This document shows, one piece after another, positions 41,013 through 49,293 of a stretch of DNA of 64,000 nucleotides. Source of the stretch: Lentisphaeria bacterium (GTDB taxonomy: Bacteria > Verrucomicrobiota > Lentisphaeria > Victivallales > Victivallaceae). The notes beneath the pieces were generated by a model. That model did not search any database. It saw nothing but the letters and a program-made list of their open reading frames with translations, and was not told the origin of the DNA. The first letter of the stretch is position 1. Each line of letters begins with the position of its first letter. The stretch spans positions 1-64,000 of the forward strand of contig JABLYX010000017.1 in assembly GCA_018265615.1 (NCBI GenBank). Reading direction: 5' to 3'. Both the position numbers and the translations under genes were made by a program.

Positions 41013-41253
41013 AAGCGTATATGGGCACGTGGTATATCTCTACGATCTCGAACGTCTGTTCCGGGTCGCCGGAGTAGTCGAGGATCTCGCTGCCGCCCGA
41101 GCTCCAGAGCTGCACGGAGACGGTCTCGGCGCATCCGGCCAACCAGCTCCATTGCCGGAAGAGTTTCCGCGCGACCATGCGCATTGTCTTCTCCGTATCG
41201 TCGTGAAAGGCTTTGGCGCTGATTTCAAGCACCGTGTTCTGCAGTCGCATCAT
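41011..41253 (-). pseudogene. Truncated gene downstream of AraC
   Basis: An 80-codon ORF beginning MMRLQNTVLEISAKAFHDDT, with VARKLFRQWSWLAGC and VSVQLWSSGGSEILDYSGDPEQTFE, has normal host-like composition and starts 24 bp after the AraC stop on the same strand. Its last dozen codons (IVEIYHVPIYA) look unrelated and run into the IS66-remnant border. It therefore appears to be the N-terminal part of a larger gene cut off by a rearrangement. The product family is unknown to me. Confidence 0.5.
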
Positions 41254-41277
41254 GTTTTCCCCTTTTCTCCCGCCGCG

Positions 41278-42108
41278 TCACATTTTCCGGTATTCGCGGG
41301 GAGAGAGCGCGTACCGTTTGCGGAAGACCCGCGAGAAATAGGTGATGTCGGAGAAGCCGCAGCGGAGAGCGATTTCCGTGATGGAGCGGTCCGTCCTCCG
41401 GCGCAGCATCTCGGCCGCGCGTTCGAGCCGCAGGGCGGCCAGGTAGGCGGCGGGGGAGGAGCCGGTGTGCTTTCTGAATTGCCGCTCAAGCGTCTTTTGC
41501 GTGAGGTTGACCTCCGCCGCGAGATCGGCGACCTGAAGCTCCGGATTCGCATAGTTCGCAGCGAGGAACGAAACGGCGCAGCCGATTTCCGGCCGTGCTT
41601 CGCTCTCTTCCCGGCACGGCGAACCGGCGGAGCGGGTGAGCTTCAGCAGGAGCTGCATGAAGCAGGCGTTCAGCGCGAATTCGAAGTCGCCCCTCTTTTC
41701 GCGCCGCTCGCGCGCCATCTCTTCGAGCAGCGGCAGGAGGGCGCTGAGTTCACCGGTCCCGAGCGCGGGCGGATCGAAGCAGTCGAACACTGTTCCGGCG
41801 TTTTCCGGCAGCGGGAACAGCAGCCGTTCGGGGAAGAAGAGCACGTTGGTCAGTTCGAGGTTCCGGCACTCCTCATATGCGTGCGGCATTCCGGGCGGCA
41901 CCACGAAGAAACTGCCCCTGAAAAGCGGGCGGGAGCCGCCTTCGAAAACGTGTCGCGCCGTCCCCTCCCGCACGATCACGAGCTCATGGAAGTCATGAAA
42001 ATGCATCTCGTCCGATTCCCGCTCCGGCGGATATTTGATCGAGGAGACGGAGACGCCGCACTTTCCGTAGAAGTGCCAATGCATCGGTACTTTTTTGATC
42101 GCTGCCAT
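41278..42108 (-). CDS. AraC family transcriptional regulator, cassette 3
   Basis: A 276-residue AraC/XylS regulator. The cupin-type sensor has HFHDFHELVIVREGTARHVFEGG and FVVPPGMPHAYEE. The DNA-binding domain (about 180-276) shows LQVADLAAEVNLTQKTLERQFRKHTG and SITEIALRCGFSDITYFSRVFRKRYALSPREYRK. It is divergent from the 1100-residue GH gene. The spacer holds a pair of 21-bp-spaced direct repeats next to a -10 element, a typical AraC activator arrangement. Confidence 0.92.
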   Translation of the reverse strand: MAAIKKVPMHWHFYGKCGVSVSSIKYPPERESDEMHFHDFHELVIVREGTARHVFEGGSRPLFRGSFFVVPPGMPHAYEECRNLELTNVLFFPERLLFPLPENAGTVFDCFDPPALGTGELSALLPLLEEMARERREKRGDFEFALNACFMQLLLKLTRSAGSPCREESEARPEIGCAVSFLAANYANPELQVADLAAEVNLTQKTLERQFRKHTGSSPAAYLAALRLERAAEMLRRRTDRSITEIALRCGFSDITYFSRVFRKRYALSPREYRKM

Positions 42109-42122
42109 CCGAACCCCGCAGA

Positions 42123-42160
42123 ATGTCTGAAAAGTGCAATTTTATGTCTGGAAAATCAAA
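42123..42160 (+). promoter_or_regulatory. Direct-repeat activator site for the cassette 3 AraC protein
   Basis: Two 17-bp half-sites, ATGTCTGAAAAGTGCAA (42123) and ATGTCTGGAAAATCAAA (42144), share 13 positions and begin 21 bp apart, two helical turns. The downstream one ends at the place of the -35 box of the promoter whose -10 is at 42181; a recognisable -35 is lacking. Confidence 0.6.
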
Positions 42161-42180
42161 GCCTTTGATTTTTTTTACGA

Positions 42181-42186
42181 TATAAT
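42181..42186 (+). promoter_or_regulatory. -10 element of the cassette 3 GH operon
   Basis: Consensus TATAAT lies 59 bp before the GH start. There is no -35 hexamer at 16-18 bp, as expected of an activator-dependent promoter. A short hairpin (AAAATCAAA/TTTGATTTT) occupies the spacer. Confidence 0.5.
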
Positions 42187-42245
42187 ATAACCGGAGATTG
42201 GATAATTGAAAGTGGAAACCTGAGAAAATCGGAGGGAGCGTTCAA

Positions 42246-45200
42246 ATGAATTTTCTTTTCAAGCTGGCCTGTTTCTGTGCCGTCTGCGGTTTCGCCGGCG
42301 CAGCGGAGCTGGATTCGAAGGGGATCCTGACTGTGGACGGCTTCCCGTTCCGGCTTCAGCTCTTCGATGCGAAGTGGCGGGGCGCGGTTCAGGGCAGCTC
42401 GTTCTATCGCCCCGGGGAGGTGAGGCGTTTGCCGGACGGCGCCGGGCACGAGTCGGTTTTCCGCTTCGGCGACCTGCCGGAGGGTACATTCCGGGCGAAC
42501 CTGCGCCGGGAAGGGGACGGGCGTTTCCGGTATCGCGGCGAGATCGCGTTTCCCTCCGCCGCAACGCTTTATGAGGCAGCGCTGTCGATCCGGCTCCCGA
42601 TATCGGTCTACCGGGGGACGGAGGTGCTGATCGACGGCAAACCGCTGGCGCTGCCGGAGGAGTTCAACCGGGAGAACACCATCCTTTTCAACCGGCCTGC
42701 CTGCCGGGAGGTCCGGTTGAACGGTCCCGGCGCGGAGATCGTCATCCGGGGCGTTTTCGGGTTTCAGGTTCAGGACGGGCGGCGCTTCGGCGGCGACAAT
42801 TATGATGCGCGGATCCGCTTTGCAAAGCACCACGGCGAAATCACTTCAACCCCGCTCGAACTCACGATCGAGGAGAAGCCCTATTCGTCGTTTCCGCTCG
42901 ACCTCCGGAAAGCCGCCAATATGGGATTCTCCGATGACACCGCCGGAGACGGAAAAGGCGGCTGGACCGACCAGGGGCCGGAAAACGATCTGAGGAAACT
43001 CCCCGTCGGCCGCCGGAAGCTCGGCGGCATCGAATTCGACATCATCGATCCCGCGCGGAACGGCGGCCGCTCCTGCCTGATGATGGCGGGCCGGGAGCGG
43101 CCCGGCTTCGCCCGTTCCGCCGTCTGTGAGGTTCCGGCCGGAACCCGCGCCGGATACCTCTATCTTCTCCACGCGACGGCGTGGGCGGATAATATGGCCG
43201 TCGGAACGGTCCGTATCCGCTACGCCGACGGCGACAGCTCGGAGATCACGGTGATGGGAAATTCCGACGTCGGCAACTGGTGGACCCCGTCCCACCGCGT
43301 GAACGCCGACGTCGTATGGCAGAATGAGAACAAGAGCGCCTATGTGGGGCTTTACAGGAGCCGCTTCCCGCTGAAGAAAAAGCCGGTTGCGCGGATCGAA
43401 TTCCACGCCGGCGGCTCTTCGGTCTGGGGGATTGCGGCGGTTTCGCTCTCCGACGCGGCGCCGCCGCGCGAAGCGGCGATTCCGCACTACATCGCAGCCG
43501 GGAAGGATTGGCGGAAGATCGATTCCTTCCCCGATGTGATGCCCGGCTCGGCGCTGGATTTCTCGTCGCGGCTGGATGCCCCGGCGGGGAAATACGGGCC
43601 GGCGGTGATTCGCGGCGGGAAGATCGTCTTCCGCAGCCGCCCGGAGCAGCCGGTACGCTTCTACGGCACCAACCTGATCGGCTCGGCCACAGTCGCGAGC
43701 CGCGATGTTTCGGAGAAGGTCGCCGCCCGCATCGCCGCGCTGGGCTTCAACATCGTCCGGATCCATCATCACGACAATGCGATTTCGAACCGGGAGAAGA
43801 GTACGGAGCTCGATCCCGCCGGAATGGAGCGATTGGACTATCTGGTTTACTGCCTCAGACAGCGCGGGATTTACATCACCACCGATCTGCACTGCTCGCG
43901 CCGCCCCGCTCCCGGGGAGATTCCGGAGTATCCGGGCAGGCTCGACAGCGGGGTCTACCGCTCGCTCTTCTGGGTTCTCGACTCCGTCTTCGAGAACTGG
44001 AAAGGCTTCAGCCGCAGCTGGCTCAACCATGTGAACCCTTATACCGGGCTCGCCCCGAAAGACGATCCCGCTTATGTGTCGATCGGCCTTGTCAACGAGG
44101 GGAACATCGCCATCCACTGGAACAAGAACGATTTCACCCGGAAGCTGTACGAGGACCGGTTCAGGCGGTATCTGGCCGAACGCCACCCCGGCGCGGAGGC
44201 GCGGGCCGACGTCAGCGACCCGTTGTTTTCGCGTTTCCTGCTGGAGCTTTACGAACGCCGTTACCGGCAGATGGTGGAATTCGTAAGGGGCGAGGGGGTC
44301 ACAAACATGCTCTCCGACCAGAGCAGGGAGACGACGCCGCATCTCGCGACGATGCGCGACAGATACGATTACGTGGACAACCACGTTTACTGGAGCCACC
44401 CGACATTTCCGGGGAAAACCTGGGGCTTCCCGATGGTGCTGGGCAACCGGTCGGTCCTGGCGCGGCGGGCGACCGTCCCCGGCGAGCTGTTCGCTTCGCG
44501 GATCTTCGGCAAACCGTTCTCGGTGACGGAGTTCGACTTCGCGTTCCCGAACCGCAGCCGGGCGGAGGGAGGGCCGGTGGGCGCCGCTTACGCCGCGCTT
44601 CAGGATTGGGACATCTTCTGTCAGTTCGCCTACAGCCACGAGCTCAAGCGGCTGCAGAATCCCGATGACATGGGCAACACCTTCGATATGGCCAACGATA
44701 TTGTGAAGCGGCTGTCGCACCTGGTCGGCGCGCGGCTCTTCCTCGACGGCGAGCTGCGCCGGGCCGAGCCGGCTTTCGTGGCGGTGGTTCCCGAGGCGGA
44801 GAAGCTCACCTGCCGGGACCGCTTTTCACCGGACCTCGCCCGGCTCGGGCTGATCGCCCGGGTCGGAAGCCTCCCGGGCGACCCGGCGGGGAGGATTCCG
44901 GCGGAAACCACCGCATTGCTGGCGACCTCGGGCGCATTTCTCAACCGGACCGGGCTGCCTGCCGTCCCCGCTCCGGAAAACGGGCAGGAACTGCTGCCGA
45001 AGCTCATCTCCGCGAAGCTGCTCCGGCCGGAGTGGTACGACGCGAAGCGCGACGTCTACCGTTCTTCGACCGGCCAGATCGAGCTCGACGCGGGGCGTGC
45101 GGCGTTCCGGGTGGAGACTCCCTCCTGCGAGGTGCTGATCCTGCCGGAGAAGTGTGACGGGAAGAGCCGGGCGCTTTCGGTGCGCAACCGGGCCGGGCGC

Positions 45201-45548
45201 GGCGTCTTCGCGGCGCTCTCGGCGGAACGTGCCCCGCTGACCGAATCGCGCCGGATTCTGCTCCTGCACCTGACCGACATCATGCCGACCCGGACCAAGT
45301 TCGCCGACGACCGGATGAATCGCCTCGAAGCGTGGGGGACGGCTCCGCTGCTCGCCGCCCGGGGCGAGGCGGAAGTGACGCTCGAGCTGCCCGGCGCGGA
45401 GGCGTTCCGGATCTATGCGCTCGACGCCGCGGGCAGGCGGCTTGAAGAGGTCAGGGCCGTTTCGGAGGGCGGCCGCCTGACCTTTGAAGCGAAGGTATTC
45501 CGCCCCTGCGGCAGCGTCATGGCCTACGAAGCGGTCCGTACAAACTGA
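42246..45548 (+). CDS. Large secreted glycoside hydrolase-like protein, paralogue 1
   Basis: An 1100-residue protein with signal peptide MNFLFKLACFCAVCGFAGA. The first 460 residues are beta domains, including FPLDLRKAANMGF and GGWTDQGPENDLRKL, which resemble NPCBM-like modules. A TIM barrel then starts with VRFYGTNLIGSATV (about 468). Likely acid/base Glu618 lies in SIGLVNEGNIA and likely nucleophile Glu762 in FSVTEFDFAFPN, as in clan-A GH5-type enzymes. A C-terminal beta domain with LLLHLTDIMPTRTKF follows. It is the paralogue of 50554-53871. GGAGGG precedes the start. It is followed 33 bp later by a pseudopilin gene in the same operon. The substrate is unknown. Confidence 0.75.
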   Translation: MNFLFKLACFCAVCGFAGAAELDSKGILTVDGFPFRLQLFDAKWRGAVQGSSFYRPGEVRRLPDGAGHESVFRFGDLPEGTFRANLRREGDGRFRYRGEIAFPSAATLYEAALSIRLPISVYRGTEVLIDGKPLALPEEFNRENTILFNRPACREVRLNGPGAEIVIRGVFGFQVQDGRRFGGDNYDARIRFAKHHGEITSTPLELTIEEKPYSSFPLDLRKAANMGFSDDTAGDGKGGWTDQGPENDLRKLPVGRRKLGGIEFDIIDPARNGGRSCLMMAGRERPGFARSAVCEVPAGTRAGYLYLLHATAWADNMAVGTVRIRYADGDSSEITVMGNSDVGNWWTPSHRVNADVVWQNENKSAYVGLYRSRFPLKKKPVARIEFHAGGSSVWGIAAVSLSDAAPPREAAIPHYIAAGKDWRKIDSFPDVMPGSALDFSSRLDAPAGKYGPAVIRGGKIVFRSRPEQPVRFYGTNLIGSATVASRDVSEKVAARIAALGFNIVRIHHHDNAISNREKSTELDPAGMERLDYLVYCLRQRGIYITTDLHCSRRPAPGEIPEYPGRLDSGVYRSLFWVLDSVFENWKGFSRSWLNHVNPYTGLAPKDDPAYVSIGLVNEGNIAIHWNKNDFTRKLYEDRFRRYLAERHPGAEARADVSDPLFSRFLLELYERRYRQMVEFVRGEGVTNMLSDQSRETTPHLATMRDRYDYVDNHVYWSHPTFPGKTWGFPMVLGNRSVLARRATVPGELFASRIFGKPFSVTEFDFAFPNRSRAEGGPVGAAYAALQDWDIFCQFAYSHELKRLQNPDDMGNTFDMANDIVKRLSHLVGARLFLDGELRRAEPAFVAVVPEAEKLTCRDRFSPDLARLGLIARVGSLPGDPAGRIPAETTALLATSGAFLNRTGLPAVPAPENGQELLPKLISAKLLRPEWYDAKRDVYRSSTGQIELDAGRAAFRVETPSCEVLILPEKCDGKSRALSVRNRAGRGVFAALSAERAPLTESRRILLLHLTDIMPTRTKFADDRMNRLEAWGTAPLLAARGEAEVTLELPGAEAFRIYALDAAGRRLEEVRAVSEGGRLTFEAKVFRPCGSVMAYEAVRTN

Positions 45549-45581
45549 AACTTGCGGGTATCAAAAGAGGAAGGATGCAGG

Positions 45582-46361
45582 ATGAAACAGAAAAAATACT
45601 TTACCTTGATCGAGCTCCTGATCGTGATCGCGATCATTGCGATTCTCGCTTCGATGCTGCTGCCTGCGCTGAACAGGGCCCGGCAGTCCGCCGAGAAGAC
45701 GAATTGCCTCAGCAACCTCAAGCAGCTGGCGGCGGCGGCCCACTTCTATGCGAATGACTACAACGGCCGCTTCTGCGGATACCGCCCGGGAACGAACGCG
45801 GCACCGTGGGTGATTCCCGGAATCAGCGATCTCGACGGGCACGACCTGCGCTGGCTGCGGCTGGTGAGCGGCCTCGGTTATGTGAGCCGCGCCGCGGGGA
45901 TCTGCCCTTCTTCTTTCAAGGAGATCGAGACCGCGGGGTACTCGAAATCGCGGGTCGTCACAAGCCCGGTGGTCTCCTCCTACTACTCCTACGGGATGCT
46001 GACCCGGCTGCGGAGCGAGGACACCGGCGTCACGACGACGGCCTGCCCTTACCTGATCACGCAGCCGACGGTTTACGACCGGCAGCTCGGAAGAAAAGTT
46101 TCGTCCTCCTCGGCGATCCTGTTTGCCGACTCCCTCTATTTCGACGGCAATAAGAAGTATGTGCCGTGTTACCAGATTCAGTCCGTGACGGGGGCTCCCG
46201 CCGTGGTCAACTCCGATGGACGGATGATCCTCCGGCACGGGAATTTTGCGAACTGCGCCTTCTTCGACGGGCACGTGAAATCCATGAACGGCAGCGCATT
46301 GAAGCAGGAGCAGGACATCCGGCACGGCTTCAACGCGGACTATGTCATCAGGAGCTTCTGA
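45582..46361 (+). CDS. Pseudopilin-like protein (H-X9-DG type), cassette 3
   Basis: A 259-residue protein: FTLIELLIVIAIIAIL at residues 7-22 preceded by Tyr (QKKYFTLIE) instead of Gly, then NRARQSAEKTNCLSNLKQLA and a C-terminal domain with HGNFANCAFFDGHV (H-X9-DG). AGGAAGG and GCAGG lie before the ATG at 45582. It is cotranscribed with the 1100-residue GH and is convergent with the next pseudopilin gene. Confidence 0.88.
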   Translation: MKQKKYFTLIELLIVIAIIAILASMLLPALNRARQSAEKTNCLSNLKQLAAAAHFYANDYNGRFCGYRPGTNAAPWVIPGISDLDGHDLRWLRLVSGLGYVSRAAGICPSSFKEIETAGYSKSRVVTSPVVSSYYSYGMLTRLRSEDTGVTTTACPYLITQPTVYDRQLGRKVSSSSAILFADSLYFDGNKKYVPCYQIQSVTGAPAVVNSDGRMILRHGNFANCAFFDGHVKSMNGSALKQEQDIRHGFNADYVIRSF

Positions 46362-46382
46362 GTCGCGCTGCGGATTCGGACG

Positions 46383-46408
46383 GGGGCCTTGAGTCGATAC
46401 GGGGCCCC
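46383..46408. terminator. Possible terminator between convergent pseudopilin genes
   Basis: GGGGCC (46383-46388) and GGCCCC (46403-46408) form a 6-bp G+C stem followed by a loose T-rich run (TTTCCCTT) on the plus strand, in the 54-bp gap between two convergent genes. Confidence 0.35.
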
Positions 46409-46415
46409 TTTCCCT

Positions 46416-47195
46416 TCATTTCAAAAGCCAGGCGTTATTCGCGGAAATCGCTGCCACGGTGCTCGCGTCGGGCTCCGTCCATTTGAATTCCGGTCTGCTG
46501 TAAATGGACTCGGCGAAGATGTATGGATCCTGTGAAGCACTGCCGCGAATTCCGGCAACATGCCCGTCGAAATAGGCGATATTCACAGTCTGGGAGTGCC
46601 AGCCGTAGAAATATTCATTGCCGAAGCTCATCTGGGCCGCGAGTTGGATTCCCGCGCTGGCGTGTCCGGAAATTCCGGGTGCGATGCAGGAATCGGCGAA
46701 CATCAGCTTTTGCGACGCTCGCGTGAAGCTTCCCAGGCGGGCCCGCGGATAGCAGTTCGGCTGTTTTACCACCGGGTTGAACGCATAGCCGCCGTAATCG
46801 GCCATCCAGTTGTCGGCTCCATCGGCGGCCCGCAAAGCTTCGGATGTCAGATTATAAGTGTATTTGCAGCAATAGGCGTTTCGCACACGCACGGCGGGAC
46901 AAACAAGAATATTGCCGTTTTTGAGGCAATTCGTCCAAAGCAGCAACGTTGTCCAGGAGGACATCGAACTGCTCCAGTTATTTTTTGCCAGAGGGATATA
47001 GCCGTCGTAGGAGTCGCCATAGAACATCACCGCGGCGGCAACCCCTTTGGCATTATTGGTACATGTGATCGTCTGCGCTTTTGCACGCGCACTGTTCAGC
47101 GCAGGCAGAAGCATCGCCGCGAGAATGGCGATGATCGCAATCACGACGAGGAGTTCGATGAGGGTGAACCGAAGCACAGGAAGATTTTTTTTCAT
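46416..47195 (-). CDS. Pseudopilin-like protein (H-X9-DG type), cassette 4
   Basis: A 259-residue protein with FTLIELLVVIAIIAIL at residues 10-25 preceded by Arg (PVLRFTLIE), then NSARAKAQTITCTNNAKGVA. The Cys- and aromatic-rich C-terminal domain contains HSQTVNIAYFDG (H-X9-DG). It lies 14 bp downstream of the GH gene on the minus strand, and both are expected to be under the LacI regulator at 49294. Confidence 0.87.
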   Translation of the reverse strand: MKKNLPVLRFTLIELLVVIAIIAILAAMLLPALNSARAKAQTITCTNNAKGVAAAVMFYGDSYDGYIPLAKNNWSSSMSSWTTLLLWTNCLKNGNILVCPAVRVRNAYCCKYTYNLTSEALRAADGADNWMADYGGYAFNPVVKQPNCYPRARLGSFTRASQKLMFADSCIAPGISGHASAGIQLAAQMSFGNEYFYGWHSQTVNIAYFDGHVAGIRGSASQDPYIFAESIYSRPEFKWTEPDASTVAAISANNAWLLK

Positions 47196-47209
47196 GGATA
47201 CGGTACTCC

Positions 47210-49030
47210 TTATTTCTCGATCAGATAAACAATTCCGCCGGATGCTGTGACGGAACCGGAAAACAGCAGCTTCCGTCCGAGATAGTCGCAGGCTTCACGA
47301 ACTTCAAACGGCACGGAAACACGTTCATTTCCGCGAACCGTCCAGAATGCGTGAACCTTTGCGCCATCCGGGCGCGTCCACGTGCAGGAATACAGATTTC
47401 CGTCCACCTTCAGCACCGGCCGTGTCGAACCCGCCGGATGCATTCCGGTCAGAAAACGGTAGGCGGTGAAGGCGTCGCGCGGCGAAGAGTCGCGGCGGAC
47501 AATACCGAAATGGCCGCTGAGGTTCCACGGATCCTGTTCCTCCGCCAGAAACTTATACCAGAAAATCCTGTCGATTCCGGCCGCGAGGAAATGGAGATAC
47601 GCGCGCGGCAGAAATTTTCCCTGGACCTCCTGGCTGACACCGCCGGAAGTCTGGACGACGCTCAGGAGCACAGCCCCCTTCAGGTCGCTGTCGAGCTTGT
47701 AAATCCCGGTAACCGGGGCGGAAAAATCACCGTTATGCTGAATGTGGACCGGAATCAGCAGATCCCCGGGCTTCGTGTTTTTCGCCGAAAGATACCGTTC
47801 TCCCGCCGGCATGCGGGATTCTCCGCCGATCCCCGGCGCCGGGCGCACTTTCCCCCCGGCAGGCACTTTGTCGCGCCAGCTCGCCAGCCAGTCGATGTGG
47901 AGAGCTTCAAGAATATCCCTCGAGTCGTGTTTCACGGGGCTCACCCCGCCCGCGGCATTCCGCCTGGCATCGTAGTAGAACGGGAAACCGTTGGGACAGA
48001 GGATCAGCACTCCGCCGCGCCGGACATATTCGACCAGTTCCCGGAAATATTTTCTCGGGAAAGCCTCGCTGGCCACAGGGACAAGCACCGGATAGCGCGC
48101 CGGGTCGAGGTCTTTCAATTCCGCGTATGAAATCTCTTTCCGATTGGGAAACAGCCGCTTTGAAAAATCCTCGGCGGGAAACTCCGGGCCGCCGCAGAGC
48201 TCCAGCGCGGAATCGCGGATCACGGCGGCGGATACCGTCTCCGGATCAATCCCGGCTTTCGGCAGGGCGGCTCTCAAAAAGGGTTCCGCGGCTGAAGCGA
48301 CGGTATGTGTCGGCCAACTGAATTCAGTCACCCACACCGGCTTCTGCAACCCGTATTTCTTGAAAAGCGCAAACAGCGGATCAAGCGAGGCCTTCACGTG
48401 CTCCGGCTGCTGCGTCATTTCATACGGGTGGATGTTCATCACGTCAAAGGATTGCGCCGCACCGGCCCTGAACGTCTGTTCGATGAATCCGACCGGCACT
48501 CCGGCCACCCCGGAATAGACGACCTGAAGCTCCGGATCAATCTTCTTGATCTCCTCGTATGCCGCTTTCAGGAGCAGAGCATAATTTACCGCATTCAGGC
48601 GCGTATAGTGCGGGCCGTTCACATGGTTGGCCTCGTTCCAGATCTCCCAATACCGGAGTTCCTTCGCATAACGCGAAACGGTCCGGCGGACATATTCGCG
48701 CCATTGATCCAAATTTTCATAAACTGGCACGGCCCATTTGACATCGTATCCGAGAATCGGCAGGATCTTCATGTCCCGCTGCTTCGCCGTCCTGAGCAGC
48801 GAATCGAGATGGGAATAATCCCACCCGCCGGGTTTCTTCTGAATCACGTCCCAGTCGAAATCGGTTCGCACCCAATCAATTCCGCCGCTTTTCATAAGAG
48901 CGAATTCGTGATCGGCAAGACGCGCTTCCGGCATGCGGCTCACGTGAGCGCAAACCCCGTAAGGGGATTCCGCGCCGTGTACCGCAAGCCATGCGGCCGC
49001 CAGGCAGACCAGTAAAAAAACTTGTTTCAT
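47210..49030 (-). CDS. Secreted glycoside hydrolase, clan A (GH39/GH5-like)
   Basis: A 606-residue secreted enzyme (signal peptide MKQVFLLVCLAAAWLAVHGA). The TIM barrel starts with YGVCAHVSRM; VRTDFDWDVIQKKPGGWDYS is a typical second strand. Likely acid/base Glu133 is in YWEIWNEANH and nucleophile Glu236 in VWVTEFSWPT. Directly after the nucleophile an insertion of about 110 residues (about 245-355) has Rossmann-like character (PVLVPVASEAF, then YVRRGGVLILCPNGFPFYYD), resembling the class I amidotransferase-like domain found in some beta-galactosidases. The barrel then resumes with ARAYLHFLAAGIDRIFWYKFL. A strong promoter overlapped by operator-like palindromes lies upstream. Confidence 0.75.
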   Translation of the reverse strand: MKQVFLLVCLAAAWLAVHGAESPYGVCAHVSRMPEARLADHEFALMKSGGIDWVRTDFDWDVIQKKPGGWDYSHLDSLLRTAKQRDMKILPILGYDVKWAVPVYENLDQWREYVRRTVSRYAKELRYWEIWNEANHVNGPHYTRLNAVNYALLLKAAYEEIKKIDPELQVVYSGVAGVPVGFIEQTFRAGAAQSFDVMNIHPYEMTQQPEHVKASLDPLFALFKKYGLQKPVWVTEFSWPTHTVASAAEPFLRAALPKAGIDPETVSAAVIRDSALELCGGPEFPAEDFSKRLFPNRKEISYAELKDLDPARYPVLVPVASEAFPRKYFRELVEYVRRGGVLILCPNGFPFYYDARRNAAGGVSPVKHDSRDILEALHIDWLASWRDKVPAGGKVRPAPGIGGESRMPAGERYLSAKNTKPGDLLIPVHIQHNGDFSAPVTGIYKLDSDLKGAVLLSVVQTSGGVSQEVQGKFLPRAYLHFLAAGIDRIFWYKFLAEEQDPWNLSGHFGIVRRDSSPRDAFTAYRFLTGMHPAGSTRPVLKVDGNLYSCTWTRPDGAKVHAFWTVRGNERVSVPFEVREACDYLGRKLLFSGSVTASGGIVYLIEK

Positions 49031-49178
49031 GTACCCTGTCCTTTTTGTTGATGATTGCAGTTCCGGCATGGAAAATATTGTGATGATATGGATGCGGTAA
49101 CCTCCCGGCGCTTTTCAGGTATTTCTTTCGTCCGATCTCTTCCCCGGTTCGTGCAACCGGATACGGCAATGATGCACC

Positions 49179-49189
49179 GCAACAGTTGC
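49179..49189. promoter_or_regulatory. Operator O1 of the cassette 4 LacI regulator
   Basis: GCAACAGTTGC, a perfect palindrome inside CACCGCAACAGTTG, lies just downstream of the GH promoter's -10. It is the inverted counterpart of the site at 49223. Confidence 0.6.
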
Positions 49190-49197
49190 TTTTATTA

Positions 49198-49225
49198 ATT
49201 ATACTCAAAAAACTTGAAAAGTCAA
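49198..49225 (-). promoter_or_regulatory. Strong sigma-70-type promoter of the cassette 4 GH operon
   Basis: On the minus strand TTGACT (49225-49220) and TATAAT (49203-49198) are spaced by 16 bp. O2 overlaps the -35 and O1 lies at the start of the transcript, a configuration suited to repression. Confidence 0.65.
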
Positions 49226-49242
49226 CAGTTGCGGTGTATTTT
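49214..49242 (+). promoter_or_regulatory. Promoter of the cassette 4 LacI gene
   Basis: TTGAAA (49214-49219) and TATTTT (49237-49242) are separated by 17 bp; operator O2 fills the spacer, which implies autoregulation. Confidence 0.45.
49223..49231. promoter_or_regulatory. Operator O2 of the cassette 4 LacI regulator
   Basis: CAACAGTTG followed by CGGTG mirrors the O1 sequence CACCG-CAACAGTTG in opposite orientation, 44 bp away. The two 14-bp sites agree in all positions except the central base. Confidence 0.6.
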
Positions 49243-49293
49243 TCGTAAAATAAATCGAGCGCGCTGATTTCAGGCAGGAAAGGAAGGCATCGC

